The notes: generated from the sequence alone by a model not told the origin. DNA of 64,000 bases from Plut-88900 sp963668115 (GCA_963668115.1 OY764147.1:2542001-2606000), one strand, 5' to 3'; shown: positions 30,820 through 39,554, counted from the first letter of the stretch. Translations and numbers: made by a program.

Positions 30820-30952
30820 TAGGGATCGCCTTCCGAAGGAGTTGTGGATAGCCCGGACGGGCCGCTATGGTATAGGCGTCCGAGAAGGCGTGTCAATCGC
30901 CCTCCCCCCGACACCAAATGCGTTAACATATCCCCACTCTTTGGTACAAACC

Positions 30953-31948
30953 ATGAAGCGCATCACCATAATCGGGCTCGGCCTTATCGGCGGCTCCCTT
31001 GGCCTCGCCCTCCGGGACCCGACCCTCCATATCGTCGGCTACGACTCCTCTGGTGACTCCGTCTCCCGTGCGCTCAGAATGGGCGCTATCGACACCGGTG
31101 CCAAGACCCTCGCTGTCTCCGTCGACTCCTCAGACCTCGTCATCATCGCCACCCCCCTCCTAGCCATGCCAGACGTCATGAAGGAGATCGCGCCTTCCCT
31201 CCTCCCCGATGCCACGGTCACCGACACCGGCAGCACCAAGGCCGCCGTCATGGACTGGGCCGAGGCACATCTCCCCGGCGTCAACTTCGTCGGCGGCCAT
31301 CCCATGGCAGGCAAAGAAGTGCCTGGTGTCGAAAATGCCGAGGCCGACCTCTTCAAAGGTGCTACTTACTGCGTTTGCCCCTCCCCCACCGCCTCCCGAC
31401 CCGCAGTCGACTCCGTGCTGACCGTTGCAGACAAAGTCGGTGCCATACCCTACTTCCCCGAGCCCCGTGAACACGACGCCATGGTCGCCGCCACCAGCCA
31501 CCTCCCCCTCATCCTCTCCTCCGCCCTCATGACCCTCGTCTCCTCCTCCGAGTCCTGGAGAGAGATTAGCCGCGTCGCTTCCTCCGGTTTCTCCGGCGCT
31601 ACCCGGCTCGCCTCCACCATTCCCTCCATGTCCACCGGCATCTGCGTCACGAACCGCGAAGCCATCGAGCACTGGATCGACCGCTTCATCGAAGAGCTCC
31701 TCGGCTACAAGGCCCTCCTTGCCGCCGGAGCGGACGATATCCAAACGGGTCTGACCGCCGCCCGAGACTCCCGCGAAAACTGGCTATCCGGCCATGAGTC
31801 CTCCCCCGGCTGGCGCCCCCCACCCGTGCCCGGTGTCGCACAGCAGATGAGCAGCCTTTTCCTCGGCGAGGCCCTGGTCAACCGCGGCCGTAAGCTAATG
31901 GGCCTCTACGATCGGGAAACCGGAGACGACAGAAAAGGAGCCTCATAG
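30953..31948 (+). CDS. tyrA: Prephenate dehydrogenase
   Basis: A 331-residue NAD(P)-dependent enzyme converting prephenate (or arogenate) to the tyrosine precursor. The ATG at 30953 gives the Rossmann start MKRITIIGLGLIGGSLGLAL; a longer upstream frame has no basis. Further marks are VIIATPLLAMPDVM, DTGSTKAAVMDWAE and FVGGHPMAGKE. No chorismate mutase or ACT domain is attached. It is first of a tight aromatic cluster: aroA begins 2 nt after its stop. Confidence 0.9.
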   Translation: MKRITIIGLGLIGGSLGLALRDPTLHIVGYDSSGDSVSRALRMGAIDTGAKTLAVSVDSSDLVIIATPLLAMPDVMKEIAPSLLPDATVTDTGSTKAAVMDWAEAHLPGVNFVGGHPMAGKEVPGVENAEADLFKGATYCVCPSPTASRPAVDSVLTVADKVGAIPYFPEPREHDAMVAATSHLPLILSSALMTLVSSSESWREISRVASSGFSGATRLASTIPSMSTGICVTNREAIEHWIDRFIEELLGYKALLAAGADDIQTGLTAARDSRENWLSGHESSPGWRPPPVPGVAQQMSSLFLGEALVNRGRKLMGLYDRETGDDRKGAS

Positions 31949-31950
31949 CC

Positions 31951-33255
31951 TTGCCCTACCAGGTAACCCCTGCTGAGGCCATCGAGGGAGAGATCCAACC
32001 CCCCAGCGATAAGAGCATATCCCACCGGGCCGTCATCCTCGGTAGCCTCGCCCACGGTGTTACCACCGTCACCAACTTCCTCCACGGTGCCGACACCGCC
32101 GCTTCCATCTCCTGCGTCCGGGCCCTGGGCATCGACATCCGGGTCGAAGAACCCAGTCCCGACTCGCGCGGCCTCAACGTCACCGTCCAGGGTCACGGCC
32201 ATGAAGGCTTCCGCGAACCCGAGCAGGTTCTCGACGTACGTAACAGCGGCACCACCATCCGCATCTTGTCGGGCCTCCTGGCCTCCCTCCCCTTTACCTC
32301 CGTTGTCACCGGGGACCACTCCATCCTCCAAAGACCCATGGATCGCATTATAGAGCCCCTCCGCCTCATGGGCGCCGACATCCGGGGCAGAGACGGGGAC
32401 AGGTACGCTCCCCTGACTATAAGGGGGGCTGCACTGCGGGGCGTGGACTACGCCATGCCCGTCGCCAGTGCTCAGGTCAAATCGTGCATACTGCTGGCCG
32501 GGCTCGGAGCGCAGGGGCCCACCCTGGTGCGTGAACCCGCTCCCAGCAGGGACAGCGCCGAGCGGATGCTCCGCGCCATGGGCGCCCGGGTTTCCGTCAA
32601 CGGCAACAACGTGGCCGTGGAGCCGGGCCCCCTCCATGCCGCCCACTTCCGGGTGCCGGGGGACGCAAGCTCCGCGGCCCCTTGGATGGTCCTGGCCGCT
32701 ACCCACCCCTCCGCCCGACTCCACATCAGGGGCGTCGGGATCAACCCCCGCCGCATCGGGATAGTCGGAGTGCTACGTTCCATGGGTGCAAAGATCACGA
32801 TACAGGAGCGCGCCGCCGGGGGGCCCATGCCCGTGGCTGACATCTCCGTCGAGACAGCACGCCTCACCGCCGTCTCCATCCACGGCGACATCATCCCCAA
32901 CGTTATCGACGAAATTCCCATCCTCGCCCTCGCCGCCACCCAGGCCGACGGCGAGACCATAATCCGTGACGCCGCCGAACTCCGTGTCAAGGAGTCCGAC
33001 AGGATCAAAACCACCGTCGCTGAGCTCCGCAAGCTGGGCGCCGACATTGAAGAGCTACCCGACGGCATGATCATAAGGGGCCCGACCAAACTGAAAGGCG
33101 CGCCGTGTTGCAGCCACGGTGACCATCGGATCGCAATGACCCTTGGCATTGCAGGGTTGTTGGCGCAAGGCGAGACCCTTATCCATGACCCCGAATGCGT
33201 AGACGTCTCCTACCCCGGCTTCTGGGAAGACCTTGAATCCCTGAGGGCCGGCTGA
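31951..33255 (+). CDS. aroA: 3-phosphoshikimate 1-carboxyvinyltransferase (EPSP synthase)
   Basis: A 434-residue enzyme of the shikimate pathway joining PEP to shikimate-3-phosphate. Diagnostic motifs are QPPSDKSISHRAVILG, RNSGTTIRILSG, the RVKESDRIKTTV loop and the C-terminal GDHRIAMTLGIAGLLA. Translation probably begins at TTG 31951, 11 nt after AAAAGGAG; no ATG is available upstream in frame. The motif set is that of the bacterial enzyme, and class I/II cannot be told with certainty by eye. Followed after one base by gmk. Confidence 0.92.
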   Translation: MPYQVTPAEAIEGEIQPPSDKSISHRAVILGSLAHGVTTVTNFLHGADTAASISCVRALGIDIRVEEPSPDSRGLNVTVQGHGHEGFREPEQVLDVRNSGTTIRILSGLLASLPFTSVVTGDHSILQRPMDRIIEPLRLMGADIRGRDGDRYAPLTIRGAALRGVDYAMPVASAQVKSCILLAGLGAQGPTLVREPAPSRDSAERMLRAMGARVSVNGNNVAVEPGPLHAAHFRVPGDASSAAPWMVLAATHPSARLHIRGVGINPRRIGIVGVLRSMGAKITIQERAAGGPMPVADISVETARLTAVSIHGDIIPNVIDEIPILALAATQADGETIIRDAAELRVKESDRIKTTVAELRKLGADIEELPDGMIIRGPTKLKGAPCCSHGDHRIAMTLGIAGLLAQGETLIHDPECVDVSYPGFWEDLESLRAG

Positions 33256-33256
33256 A

Positions 33257-33826
33257 GTGGTCCCGCTCCTGGTCGTCTTCTCGGGGCCCAGCGGCGTCGG
33301 CAAGGACACCCTAATCGACAAGCTCCTCGAGTCCGAGCCCCGCATGCGCAAGGTAGCCACCGTCACCACCCGCCCCCCGAGACCCGGCGAGATCGAAGGC
33401 ATCCACCACTACTTCGTCTCTCCCACACGTTTCCAGGAGTTAATCTCCGAAGGCGCTCTCCTCGAACACGCCCGCGTCTACGACAACTGGTACGGTGTCC
33501 CCAGGGCCGACGTGGATAAACTCATAAGCGACGGCTGGGACGTCATCCTCCGCACCGACATCCAGGGAGTAGCCTCCATAAAGGCCCTCGCACCCCACGC
33601 CCTCACCATCTTCATCGCCCCCAAAGACTTGGCAGACCTCGAAGCCCGGCTCCGGCGCAGGGGTGCAGCCCAGACCGAAGACCGTACCCTCAGGCTGGAA
33701 ACGGCCAGACAAGAAATGGAAGCCGCCCGCACCTTCGACCACGTCGTAGTCAACCCCGAAAACGGCCTCGGCACAGCCGTGGAAAGCGTCAGGCGAATAC
33801 TGAAAGAGGAACGCACCCGACCCTAA
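33257..33826 (+). CDS. gmk: Guanylate kinase
   Basis: A 189-residue GMP kinase, which converts GMP to GDP. It shows the P-loop FSGPSGVGKDTLIDKL (Asp where Ser is usual), the GMP-binding VTTRPPRPGEIEGIHHYFVS and DIQGVASIK. Start GTG 33257 lies one base after the aroA stop, so translation is coupled. Grouping of gmk with tyrA and aroA is not a pathway link and may be lineage specific. Its last four bases overlap the end of the convergent monooxygenase-like gene. Confidence 0.92.
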   Translation: MVPLLVVFSGPSGVGKDTLIDKLLESEPRMRKVATVTTRPPRPGEIEGIHHYFVSPTRFQELISEGALLEHARVYDNWYGVPRADVDKLISDGWDVILRTDIQGVASIKALAPHALTIFIAPKDLADLEARLRRRGAAQTEDRTLRLETARQEMEAARTFDHVVVNPENGLGTAVESVRRILKEERTRP

Positions 33827-34125
33827 AGGTCGTGGTTGTAGTATACGCTGACCTCGTAGTCCTCCAGGATCGGCGGCTCAGCCCACACGTCGCCCATCGT
33901 CTTCATCTGCTGGGCGTAGTACCCGTCCGTATTCCGATCAATCACCTGCTCCTTGGTCTCCCAGATGGTGATGGAAAACCCCTTGCCCGTCTCCGGGTTG
34001 GTCAGCAGTATCCCCATCTTGTATCCCTCGGTCCTCTTTGAGTTGTCGATGGATTCCTCGTAGCGTCTCACAGCTTCCGCAGCTGTCTCCGGTTTTACCT
34101 TCAGGGTGACTACTCTCGCGTGCAC
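33823..34125 (-). CDS. Small ABM-domain (monooxygenase-like) protein
   Basis: A 100-residue ferredoxin-like alpha/beta protein: ARVVTLKVKPETAAEAVRRYEES, GILLTNPETGKGFSITIWETKEQV, LEDYEVSVYY. This is the dimeric antibiotic-biosynthesis-monooxygenase fold. The GTG at 34125 stands behind CTGGAGG and excludes the longer frame, which would run into the tRNA gene. It lies 25 nt after the tRNA-Sec gene on the same strand. Enzymatic role not assignable. Confidence 0.7.
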   Translation of the reverse strand: MHARVVTLKVKPETAAEAVRRYEESIDNSKRTEGYKMGILLTNPETGKGFSITIWETKEQVIDRNTDGYYAQQMKTMGDVWAEPPILEDYEVSVYYNHDL

Positions 34126-34150
34126 AGGTTGACCTCCAGGGTAAGAGTAA

Positions 34151-34249
34151 TGGCGGGAGCGGGAGGGAGTCGAACCCACCGTGGACGCCGAAGGGAGCCC
34201 ACCGGACGGATTTGAAGTCCGCGGAGCCCACCGGGACCCATCCGCTCCC
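34151..34249 (-). tRNA. selC: tRNA-Sec (anticodon UCA)
   Basis: On the reverse strand the 99-nt sequence has an 8-bp acceptor stem GGGAGCGG/CCGCTCCC, an extended D-arm, and the anticodon loop CTTCAAA with anticodon UCA at 34215-34213. A long variable arm (about 34170-34205) and GTTCGAC in the T-arm follow, then discriminator G and an encoded CCA. The stretch GGACTTCAAATCC is identical to the anticodon arm of E. coli selC. An 8-bp acceptor and UCA anticodon distinguish tRNA-Sec from serine tRNAs and from a UGA suppressor tRNA-Trp. Its presence means UGA can be decoded as selenocysteine here. Confidence 0.93.
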
Positions 34250-34275
34250 GAGGGTGGTGGTTGATTCTAACACAG

Positions 34276-34318
34276 GCAAAAGAAGGCCGGGGCCCGACCC
34301 ACGTCGCTTGCCCCGGCC
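34276..34318 (-). terminator. Terminator after trxA
   Basis: On the reverse strand GGCCGGGGC pairs with GCCCCGGCC (nine pairs) and is followed by TTCTTTT, between the thioredoxin stop and the tRNA-Sec gene. Confidence 0.7.
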
Positions 34319-34350
34319 TGTTCTTTGCTTCTTCAGTTTTGAAGTGTTGG

Positions 34351-34677
34351 CTAGGCCAGTACCGATTCCACCTTCTTCACCAGCTCCCGCTTCGGCACCG
34401 CCCCGACCACCGTCTCCGCCACCGCCCCGTCCTTGAAGAACATCACGGTCGGAATGCTGCGGATCCGGTAACCCGTCGTCACCTCGGGGGCATCGTCCAC
34501 GTTCAGCTTGGCGAACTGCATCTTGCCCTCGTATTCGGAGGCGAGTTCCTCAACTATAGGTGCAATCATCCGGCACGGCCCGCACCACGGGGCCCAGAAG
34601 TCCACCAGCACCGGCACGTCCGACTCCAGAACTTCCTTCTTCCAGCTCTCGTCTCCTACCTCGATTGGCTTTCCCAT
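34351..34677 (-). CDS. trxA: Thioredoxin
   Basis: A 108-residue thioredoxin with the active site WAPWCGPCRMIAP, the cis-proline loop SIPTVMFFKDG and normal length. ATG 34677 sits behind GGAGGAG; an upstream frame adds 12 residues without support. It is a cytoplasmic disulfide reductase and a natural electron acceptor of the ferredoxin-thioredoxin reductase encoded at 13929. Its neighbour downstream is tRNA-Sec. Both active-site cysteines are ordinary TGC/TGT codons, so Sec is confined to the reductase. Confidence 0.95.
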   Translation of the reverse strand: MGKPIEVGDESWKKEVLESDVPVLVDFWAPWCGPCRMIAPIVEELASEYEGKMQFAKLNVDDAPEVTTGYRIRSIPTVMFFKDGAVAETVVGAVPKRELVKKVESVLA

Positions 34678-34758
34678 TTCTCTCCTCCGGGTATCTGACA
34701 TGGCGCCTTGCAACTTTCTTGGCGCCTGATTTACCTATTGTCGGCTAGAGAAATTATA

Positions 34759-36153
34759 TCACAGGCTGTCCCCGACCCCCGACTGAAACCACGGAAACTC
34801 TCCAACCATTATTCCTATTGCAGCCTCCGACTCCGAGACTATCAGCAGCACCTTGTCCTCCTCCAACGCCACGTAGACGCTCCTCTCCTCCGAGTCCCAC
34901 CTCCGCACCCCTTCCCCCGAGATAGTTGCCTCCCCGGACCCGCTCCTCGGCGCCTTGAAATAAGATATCAACGCACCGAAGAGGTCCTGCGCATCCTCAA
35001 CCGAGTCCCATACCGAAAGCGACACAAATGCCGACTCATCAAGCTCTTCGTTGCGTACCAGGGCGTAGGCATCGCCCCCCCAGAACTCCGCCGCATTCGC
35101 TGCCCTCAATCTTGGCAGGCGGTTCTCAAGGTACAGGCCGATCACAAACTCTCCCAGCACACCCTCGTCCACAACTTCCCACCCACCCCCGAGGGCCGAG
35201 GCCAGCGCTGGCAGCCGCACTGTCACCGGGTCTTCCCCCTCAAAGTACTTGTCGGGGTGCAGGATTTGCTCCGTGGATAGCGGCGGGTTTTCATAAGCCG
35301 CATCAACCGAATCCCAGCCCCCATCCCCATGCACCGCCGTTACGAACCCCGCCCCCTCCCGGTAAGGAAATACAAGAAGCTCGATTAGCGCCCGTGGAAT
35401 CTCCGCGAGGTCATTGCTGCCACCCCCCGACGAATACACCTGCCTGATCTCCGATCGCGTCAAATGGGCCCTCAGGTATTCCGCCGCAGCTAGCACTGCG
35501 TCCCCCTCCACAAGGGCCACCTTCGCCCGAGTTAGGTCTCCGTTCTCCTCGTCCTCCGGCAGGAATGCATCTAGGTCGAAGGTCTGGTCCTGTAACGCGT
35601 GTACGATCTCGTGAGCCAGTGTGTGCTTTGCCGCCGGGTCAAGCCTGTCCCCGTCACTAAGTACGAACATCTCGCCCGTGTCTGTGTCGTAATACCCGAC
35701 CACCGCCCCCGCATACAGGTCGGCAAACATTTCCTTCAGGTCCGTACCCGGCTCTATAAAGTCCAGCAGAGCCAACAACTCTGCCTCGATATCCGCCTCC
35801 TCCTGCGTGTACTCCTCATCGATGCTCTGCCTGATGTTCTCCGCCATCTGCTCGGATGAGATAAAGAACGTGGGTGTGTCTTGTACCATCGCCAGCCCCC
35901 TCAGCCCCGACACCTGCTCTGTAATCCGCCTCACCACATCCTCGGTCGATTCCGCCTCTGGCGTAGGCGTCAGCGAAGGAATTAGGGTTGGAGATGGTAT
36001 CGGAGTAGCTGTAGGGGGAGGGAGTGGAGTAGCAGTCGCCGTTGCCTTAGGCTCCGGTGTCGAAGCCCCGGGCGAGTGCCCCATGCAGGCCGCCGATATC
36101 AACAGCGTGCCCACAATTGAAATCAGTAAGAACGATCTTCGTGAGTTCGTCAT
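34759..36153 (-). CDS. Lipoprotein metallopeptidase-like protein (HExxH)
   Basis: A 464-residue exported lipoprotein: signal FLLISIVGTLLISAACMG, a Pro/Thr-rich linker of about 40 residues, then a zinc-peptidase-like domain with HTLAHEIVHALQDQTFDL (HExxH) and a downstream LVEGDAVLAAAEYL that may supply the third ligand. The C-terminal half (about 290-464) is a separate alpha/beta region. I do not know the exact family. It neighbours an esterase lipoprotein in the same direction, 12 nt apart, so both act at the cell surface. Confidence 0.7.
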   Translation of the reverse strand: MTNSRRSFLLISIVGTLLISAACMGHSPGASTPEPKATATATPLPPPTATPIPSPTLIPSLTPTPEAESTEDVVRRITEQVSGLRGLAMVQDTPTFFISSEQMAENIRQSIDEEYTQEEADIEAELLALLDFIEPGTDLKEMFADLYAGAVVGYYDTDTGEMFVLSDGDRLDPAAKHTLAHEIVHALQDQTFDLDAFLPEDEENGDLTRAKVALVEGDAVLAAAEYLRAHLTRSEIRQVYSSGGGSNDLAEIPRALIELLVFPYREGAGFVTAVHGDGGWDSVDAAYENPPLSTEQILHPDKYFEGEDPVTVRLPALASALGGGWEVVDEGVLGEFVIGLYLENRLPRLRAANAAEFWGGDAYALVRNEELDESAFVSLSVWDSVEDAQDLFGALISYFKAPRSGSGEATISGEGVRRWDSEERSVYVALEEDKVLLIVSESEAAIGIMVGEFPWFQSGVGDSL

Positions 36154-36165
36154 GCAGTTGACAGT

Positions 36166-37341
36166 TTATCCTTGCGACAGAAGCCAGCCCAGCAAGGCAT
36201 CCACGAAATCATCGTCGTATCCGGGCGCATGCCCGCTTCCCACCTCCGACCAGAGCTCAACGCTGATCCCCTCCCCGCACCCCGCTCTATACATCCGCGT
36301 CTCGGGCCCCGCCACATACCGGTCCAGGTCCATCGTCGCATATGGCTGGGAATTGTCGGGCCATTCACATCCCGCCTTCCGGCTCCAGCGCTCCACAATC
36401 TCCCCCGCCCCGAGATAAAAGGCCCGCTCCCCATCCCCCGCCGGGTTCGGCTCGCTTGCGTCTCCCTCAAATAGAATCACGCTGTCCTCGGTCCCGTGGA
36501 TGTGAAGCGCCGACACCGGCGGTGCCCTCTCACAGCTGGAGTCCTCCACGTAGCTCGTACCGGCTAAGCTCGCCACCGCCCGTAGCCCGGGCAGCCCCTT
36601 GCAAGCCATGTGGTGCGACATAAACCCACCATTGGAATACCCGAAGAAGTAGACCGCCCCGAACTCCTTGACCTTCCTTGCTTCTGCAACAAGTTCAGTC
36701 AGATAAGTCACGTCATCCTCCCCCGACTTTCCCGGATCGCAGCACTCATCGGTCGGGTTCCAGAATCGGTTTCCTTCGCTGTCCTGTATCCCATTGGGCA
36801 GAAGCAGCCCGAACCCGTCGCTGTTCACACGCTCGTGAAGGGGCACGTAAACGCTCTGATAAGCGGAATCTCCCCCGAACCCGTGAAGTGACACTACCAG
36901 CGGGGTCACCCCATCGACAAATTCCGTCGGCGTCACCAGCACCGTCTGGTCTCCTCTACCTGGATGATTCACCAGGTCGATCTCCCCTCCCGACCCCTCC
37001 ACCAGCGTCAGCGTCCTTTCCAGCACACTCCCCTCCGACTTTGTCATCCCTTCCTTATCCTTCGTCCATTCTGCCTTGTCCGCTGTGTCCCACCCGTCCT
37101 TGCAAACCGCCTCCTTGCCCTCTTGGCTCACGCTGTCCTTATCATCGACGCTCTCTCCGGTACCTGCCTCGCTCTCCTCGGATGGACCCGGTTGTGTTTC
37201 AGCACCGGGAGTCGGCTCTTCGAAAGTGGAGTCTATGCCTCCGCCGCTGCATGCAATCACAGTTGCCGCTAACAGAACCAGAGCGCTCGTTGTGCCGAGA
37301 TATTTCAAAAGTCCCGGAATCCCATAAGGTTGTGTCTTCAC
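36166..37341 (-). CDS. Secreted alpha/beta-hydrolase lipoprotein (PHB depolymerase / feruloyl esterase, LpqC-like)
   Basis: A 391-residue lipoprotein: signal SALVLLAATVIACSGG, an acidic Glu/Ser/Gly-rich linker, then an alpha/beta-hydrolase domain from about residue 140. VVSLHGFGG is the oxyanion strand, VYFFGYSNGGFMSHHMAC the nucleophile elbow, LHIHGTEDSVI the acid region and GSGHAPGYDD the catalytic His. The arrangement matches esterase family PHB depolymerases and feruloyl esterases. Cysteines (ECCDPGK, CKG, CERAP, GCEW, GCGE) may form disulfides. Start is a GTG. Confidence 0.82.
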   Translation of the reverse strand: MKTQPYGIPGLLKYLGTTSALVLLAATVIACSGGGIDSTFEEPTPGAETQPGPSEESEAGTGESVDDKDSVSQEGKEAVCKDGWDTADKAEWTKDKEGMTKSEGSVLERTLTLVEGSGGEIDLVNHPGRGDQTVLVTPTEFVDGVTPLVVSLHGFGGDSAYQSVYVPLHERVNSDGFGLLLPNGIQDSEGNRFWNPTDECCDPGKSGEDDVTYLTELVAEARKVKEFGAVYFFGYSNGGFMSHHMACKGLPGLRAVASLAGTSYVEDSSCERAPPVSALHIHGTEDSVILFEGDASEPNPAGDGERAFYLGAGEIVERWSRKAGCEWPDNSQPYATMDLDRYVAGPETRMYRAGCGEGISVELWSEVGSGHAPGYDDDFVDALLGWLLSQG

Positions 37342-37378
37342 CTTAAACGATTCGGCAAAAACGAAGTTAGCTTGCGCC

Positions 37379-37975
37379 TCACACCAACGCCCACATCACC
37401 GCCCCCGACACCGGAGGCACCGTCAAATTGTCGTCCACCGGGCTCGGCAGAAGCTCAACCAGCGCCCCCACCCCCGCCCCTCCCAACGCCACCCAGTAAG
37501 GCACGTCCAACCCAGCCGCTACCAGCGCACACCCCGCCGCCCCCGCCCCGACCGCAAACGCCAAGGTTCCCTCCACAGACTTGCTGCCTATCTTTACCCG
37601 GCCGTACCGCTTCCCCACCACCCCCGCCAGCGGGTCCCCGACTGCGATGTACATAAGGGCCAGAATCGCTATCTCTTTATCGAAAAACAGGAAGACGATG
37701 AGGCTCGCCGCCGCCATATAGGTGCTCCCCAGCACCCGACTCGCCTCCGACTCCTTAAGCAGCACCGAGGTCTGGGACATGAACCACTCGTTCAGCCCCG
37801 CAAACCGCCGTCGAGCCAATTCCAGTGCCACCGTAGCCCCCGTGAGCGATGCGGTAATGATAATCATCACTTCCCGCTCCAGCCCCAGCGCCATCAGGGC
37901 CACCGCCGCGGTCGTCACAACATGAAATATGCGACGGTGAATCCTGGGCCCGGGTTTAGCGTCGGTGGCTGGCAT
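37379..37975 (-). CDS. Polyprenol/phytol kinase family membrane protein (CTP-dependent kinase, SEC59-like)
   Basis: A 198-residue membrane protein with five or six hydrophobic helices. It has the family pattern RRIFHVVTTAAVAL, YMAAASLIVFLFF, YIAVGDPLAGVVGKRYGRVKIGSKSVEGTLAFA, in which GDPxAxxxGxxxG and KSxEG are hallmark motifs of diacylglycerol/phytol/dolichol kinases. These enzymes phosphorylate isoprenoid alcohols or lipids using CTP. The precise substrate is unknown. It lies 20 nt upstream of the IscU-like gene in the same direction but need not share its function. Confidence 0.8.
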   Translation of the reverse strand: MPATDAKPGPRIHRRIFHVVTTAAVALMALGLEREVMIIITASLTGATVALELARRRFAGLNEWFMSQTSVLLKESEASRVLGSTYMAAASLIVFLFFDKEIAILALMYIAVGDPLAGVVGKRYGRVKIGSKSVEGTLAFAVGAGAAGCALVAAGLDVPYWVALGGAGVGALVELLPSPVDDNLTVPPVSGAVMWALV

Positions 37976-37995
37976 AGGTGGCGGCGCGCCCGAAG

Positions 37996-38370
37996 TCAGT
38001 TTCCCCCGGCCTCAGCCCCGTCCAATGCGGCCTTTAGCGCATCTATCGCCAGCACCGCAGAGTGCAGCTTGGCCGGTGGTATCCCGTCCAGCGCCTCTGC
38101 TATGTCGTGCCGGGTCAACGCCCGAGCCTCCCCCACCGACTTCCCCGTCACCAATTCCGTAGTCACACTGCTAGCCGCTATCGACGCGCTGCACCCCAGC
38201 GTCTGGAAACGCGCCTCTTTAATCCTGTCGCCCGTCATCCTCAGGTACAGCGTCATCGTGTCCCCGCACACCTCGTTCTTCTCAGTCCCCACCCTCTCCG
38301 CATCCTCTATCACCCCCACGTTGCGCGGGTTGTTGAAATGGTCCAGGAACGTCTTGCTGTACCGGGGCAC
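37996..38370 (-). CDS. iscU: Iron-sulfur cluster scaffold, IscU/NifU-N type
   Basis: A 124-residue scaffold: DHFNNPRNVG, NEVCGDTMTLYLR (first Cys plus Asp), TLGCSASIAASSV (second Cys) and PPAKLHSAVLAIDAL. In classical IscU the last motif is KxHC, with the third cysteine. Here it is KLHS (codon TCT), so one of the three cluster cysteines is missing. The gene follows the cysteine desulfurase by one base, so the pair makes Fe-S clusters, which the FTR enzyme above would need. Loss of the third Cys may change cluster handling. Confidence 0.85.
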   Translation of the reverse strand: MPRYSKTFLDHFNNPRNVGVIEDAERVGTEKNEVCGDTMTLYLRMTGDRIKEARFQTLGCSASIAASSVTTELVTGKSVGEARALTRHDIAEALDGIPPAKLHSAVLAIDALKAALDGAEAGGN

Positions 38371-38371
38371 T

Positions 38372-39547
38372 TCACCCCACCCCCGACACCCTTCGAAGCC
38401 TCTCCACTATCCCCGGCAGCACCTCCAGCACCCTGTCGATGTCCCGGTCCTCGTTCCCCTTCCCTACCGTCAGCCGCAGGCTCCCGATCGCCCTCTCCGC
38501 AGGCACCCCCATCGCCGTCAGCACGTGCGACGGGTCCAGCGACCCCGACGTACACGCACTCCCGCTCGACGCCGATATCCCCTCCATGTCCAGCCCCACC
38601 AGGATCGACTCCCCCGCCGCTCCGTCGATGCAGAAGTTGGCGTTGTTCGGCAGACGTTCCGTCGGGTGCCCGTTCAGCGTCGAGTTCGGCACCTTGGTCA
38701 GTATTCCCCGGATCAACCGGTCTCGCAGCGCCTTGCAGTGCTCGTTGTTCTCCCCCTGCTCCTCCACCGCCAGCCTCAGCGCCTCCGCCGCCCCCACGAT
38801 CAGCGGGATGTTCTCCGTCCCCGCCCGGCGGTTCCCCTCCTGGCTCCCCCCGTACTGGAAGGGCCTGAACGGTGTCCCATTGCGTACGTACAGTATCCCC
38901 ACACCCTTCGGCCCGTAGAACTTGTGCGCCGCCAGCGTCAGCATGTCCACACCCAGCCTGTACACGTTCAGGTCCAGCACCCCTCCCGCCTGCGCCGCAT
39001 CCGTGTGGAACACCACCTTCCGCCCCAGCCCCGCCGCCCGCTCCCTCACCGCCGCCCCTATTTCCGCGATCGGCTCTATCGTACCCACCTCGTTGTTCGC
39101 CAGCATGATCGACACCACGTTCGTCCGTTCGTTCACCGCCTCCGCTACCTGTTCCGGCTCTACCGTCCCGAATTCGTCGACGCCCAGGTACGTAGTCTCG
39201 AACCCGAAGTCATCCAGAGACTCGCACGCGTGCAGGACCGCATGATGCTCTATCGCCGACGTTACAATGTGGTCCCCCGACTCCCTCTGCCCCAGAGCCG
39301 CCCCCGCAATTGCTGCATTATCTGCCTCTGTGGCCCCGCCCGTGAATATCACTTCGTCCGGCGAACAACCGAGTATCTCGGCCACCTTCTCCCGAGCCTC
39401 CTCCAGCGCACCCTGGCTCGTCTGCGAGATCGCATACACCCCCGACGCGTTGCCAAAGTTCTCCGAGAAGTAAGGCAGCATCGCCTCCAGCACCCGGGGA
39501 TCGACGGGTGTCGTGGCGGCATGGTCTAGGTATATCTGACGCTTCAT
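38372..39547 (-). CDS. nifS: Cysteine desulfurase
   Basis: A 391-residue PLP enzyme, which removes sulfur from cysteine for Fe-S assembly. It starts MKRQIYLDHAATTPVDPRV, has TGGATEADNAAIAG, the PLP lysine region LAAHKFYGPKGVGILYVR and the persulfide cysteine loop SSGSACTSGSLDPSHVL, which marks group I (IscS/NifS) desulfurases. It sits directly before the scaffold gene and 7 nt after the M50 protease gene. In selenoprotein makers such desulfurases may also supply selenium by selenocysteine lyase activity; that is conjecture here. Confidence 0.93.
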   Translation of the reverse strand: MKRQIYLDHAATTPVDPRVLEAMLPYFSENFGNASGVYAISQTSQGALEEAREKVAEILGCSPDEVIFTGGATEADNAAIAGAALGQRESGDHIVTSAIEHHAVLHACESLDDFGFETTYLGVDEFGTVEPEQVAEAVNERTNVVSIMLANNEVGTIEPIAEIGAAVRERAAGLGRKVVFHTDAAQAGGVLDLNVYRLGVDMLTLAAHKFYGPKGVGILYVRNGTPFRPFQYGGSQEGNRRAGTENIPLIVGAAEALRLAVEEQGENNEHCKALRDRLIRGILTKVPNSTLNGHPTERLPNNANFCIDGAAGESILVGLDMEGISASSGSACTSGSLDPSHVLTAMGVPAERAIGSLRLTVGKGNEDRDIDRVLEVLPGIVERLRRVSGVG

Positions 39548-39554
39548 TTCTTCC

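Noticed and set aside
34205..34249. tRNA-Ser or suppressor tRNA-Trp instead of tRNA-Sec
   Set aside because: The anticodon loop CTTCAAA with UCA and the 8-bp acceptor stem match selC, and the arm is identical to that of E. coli selC.
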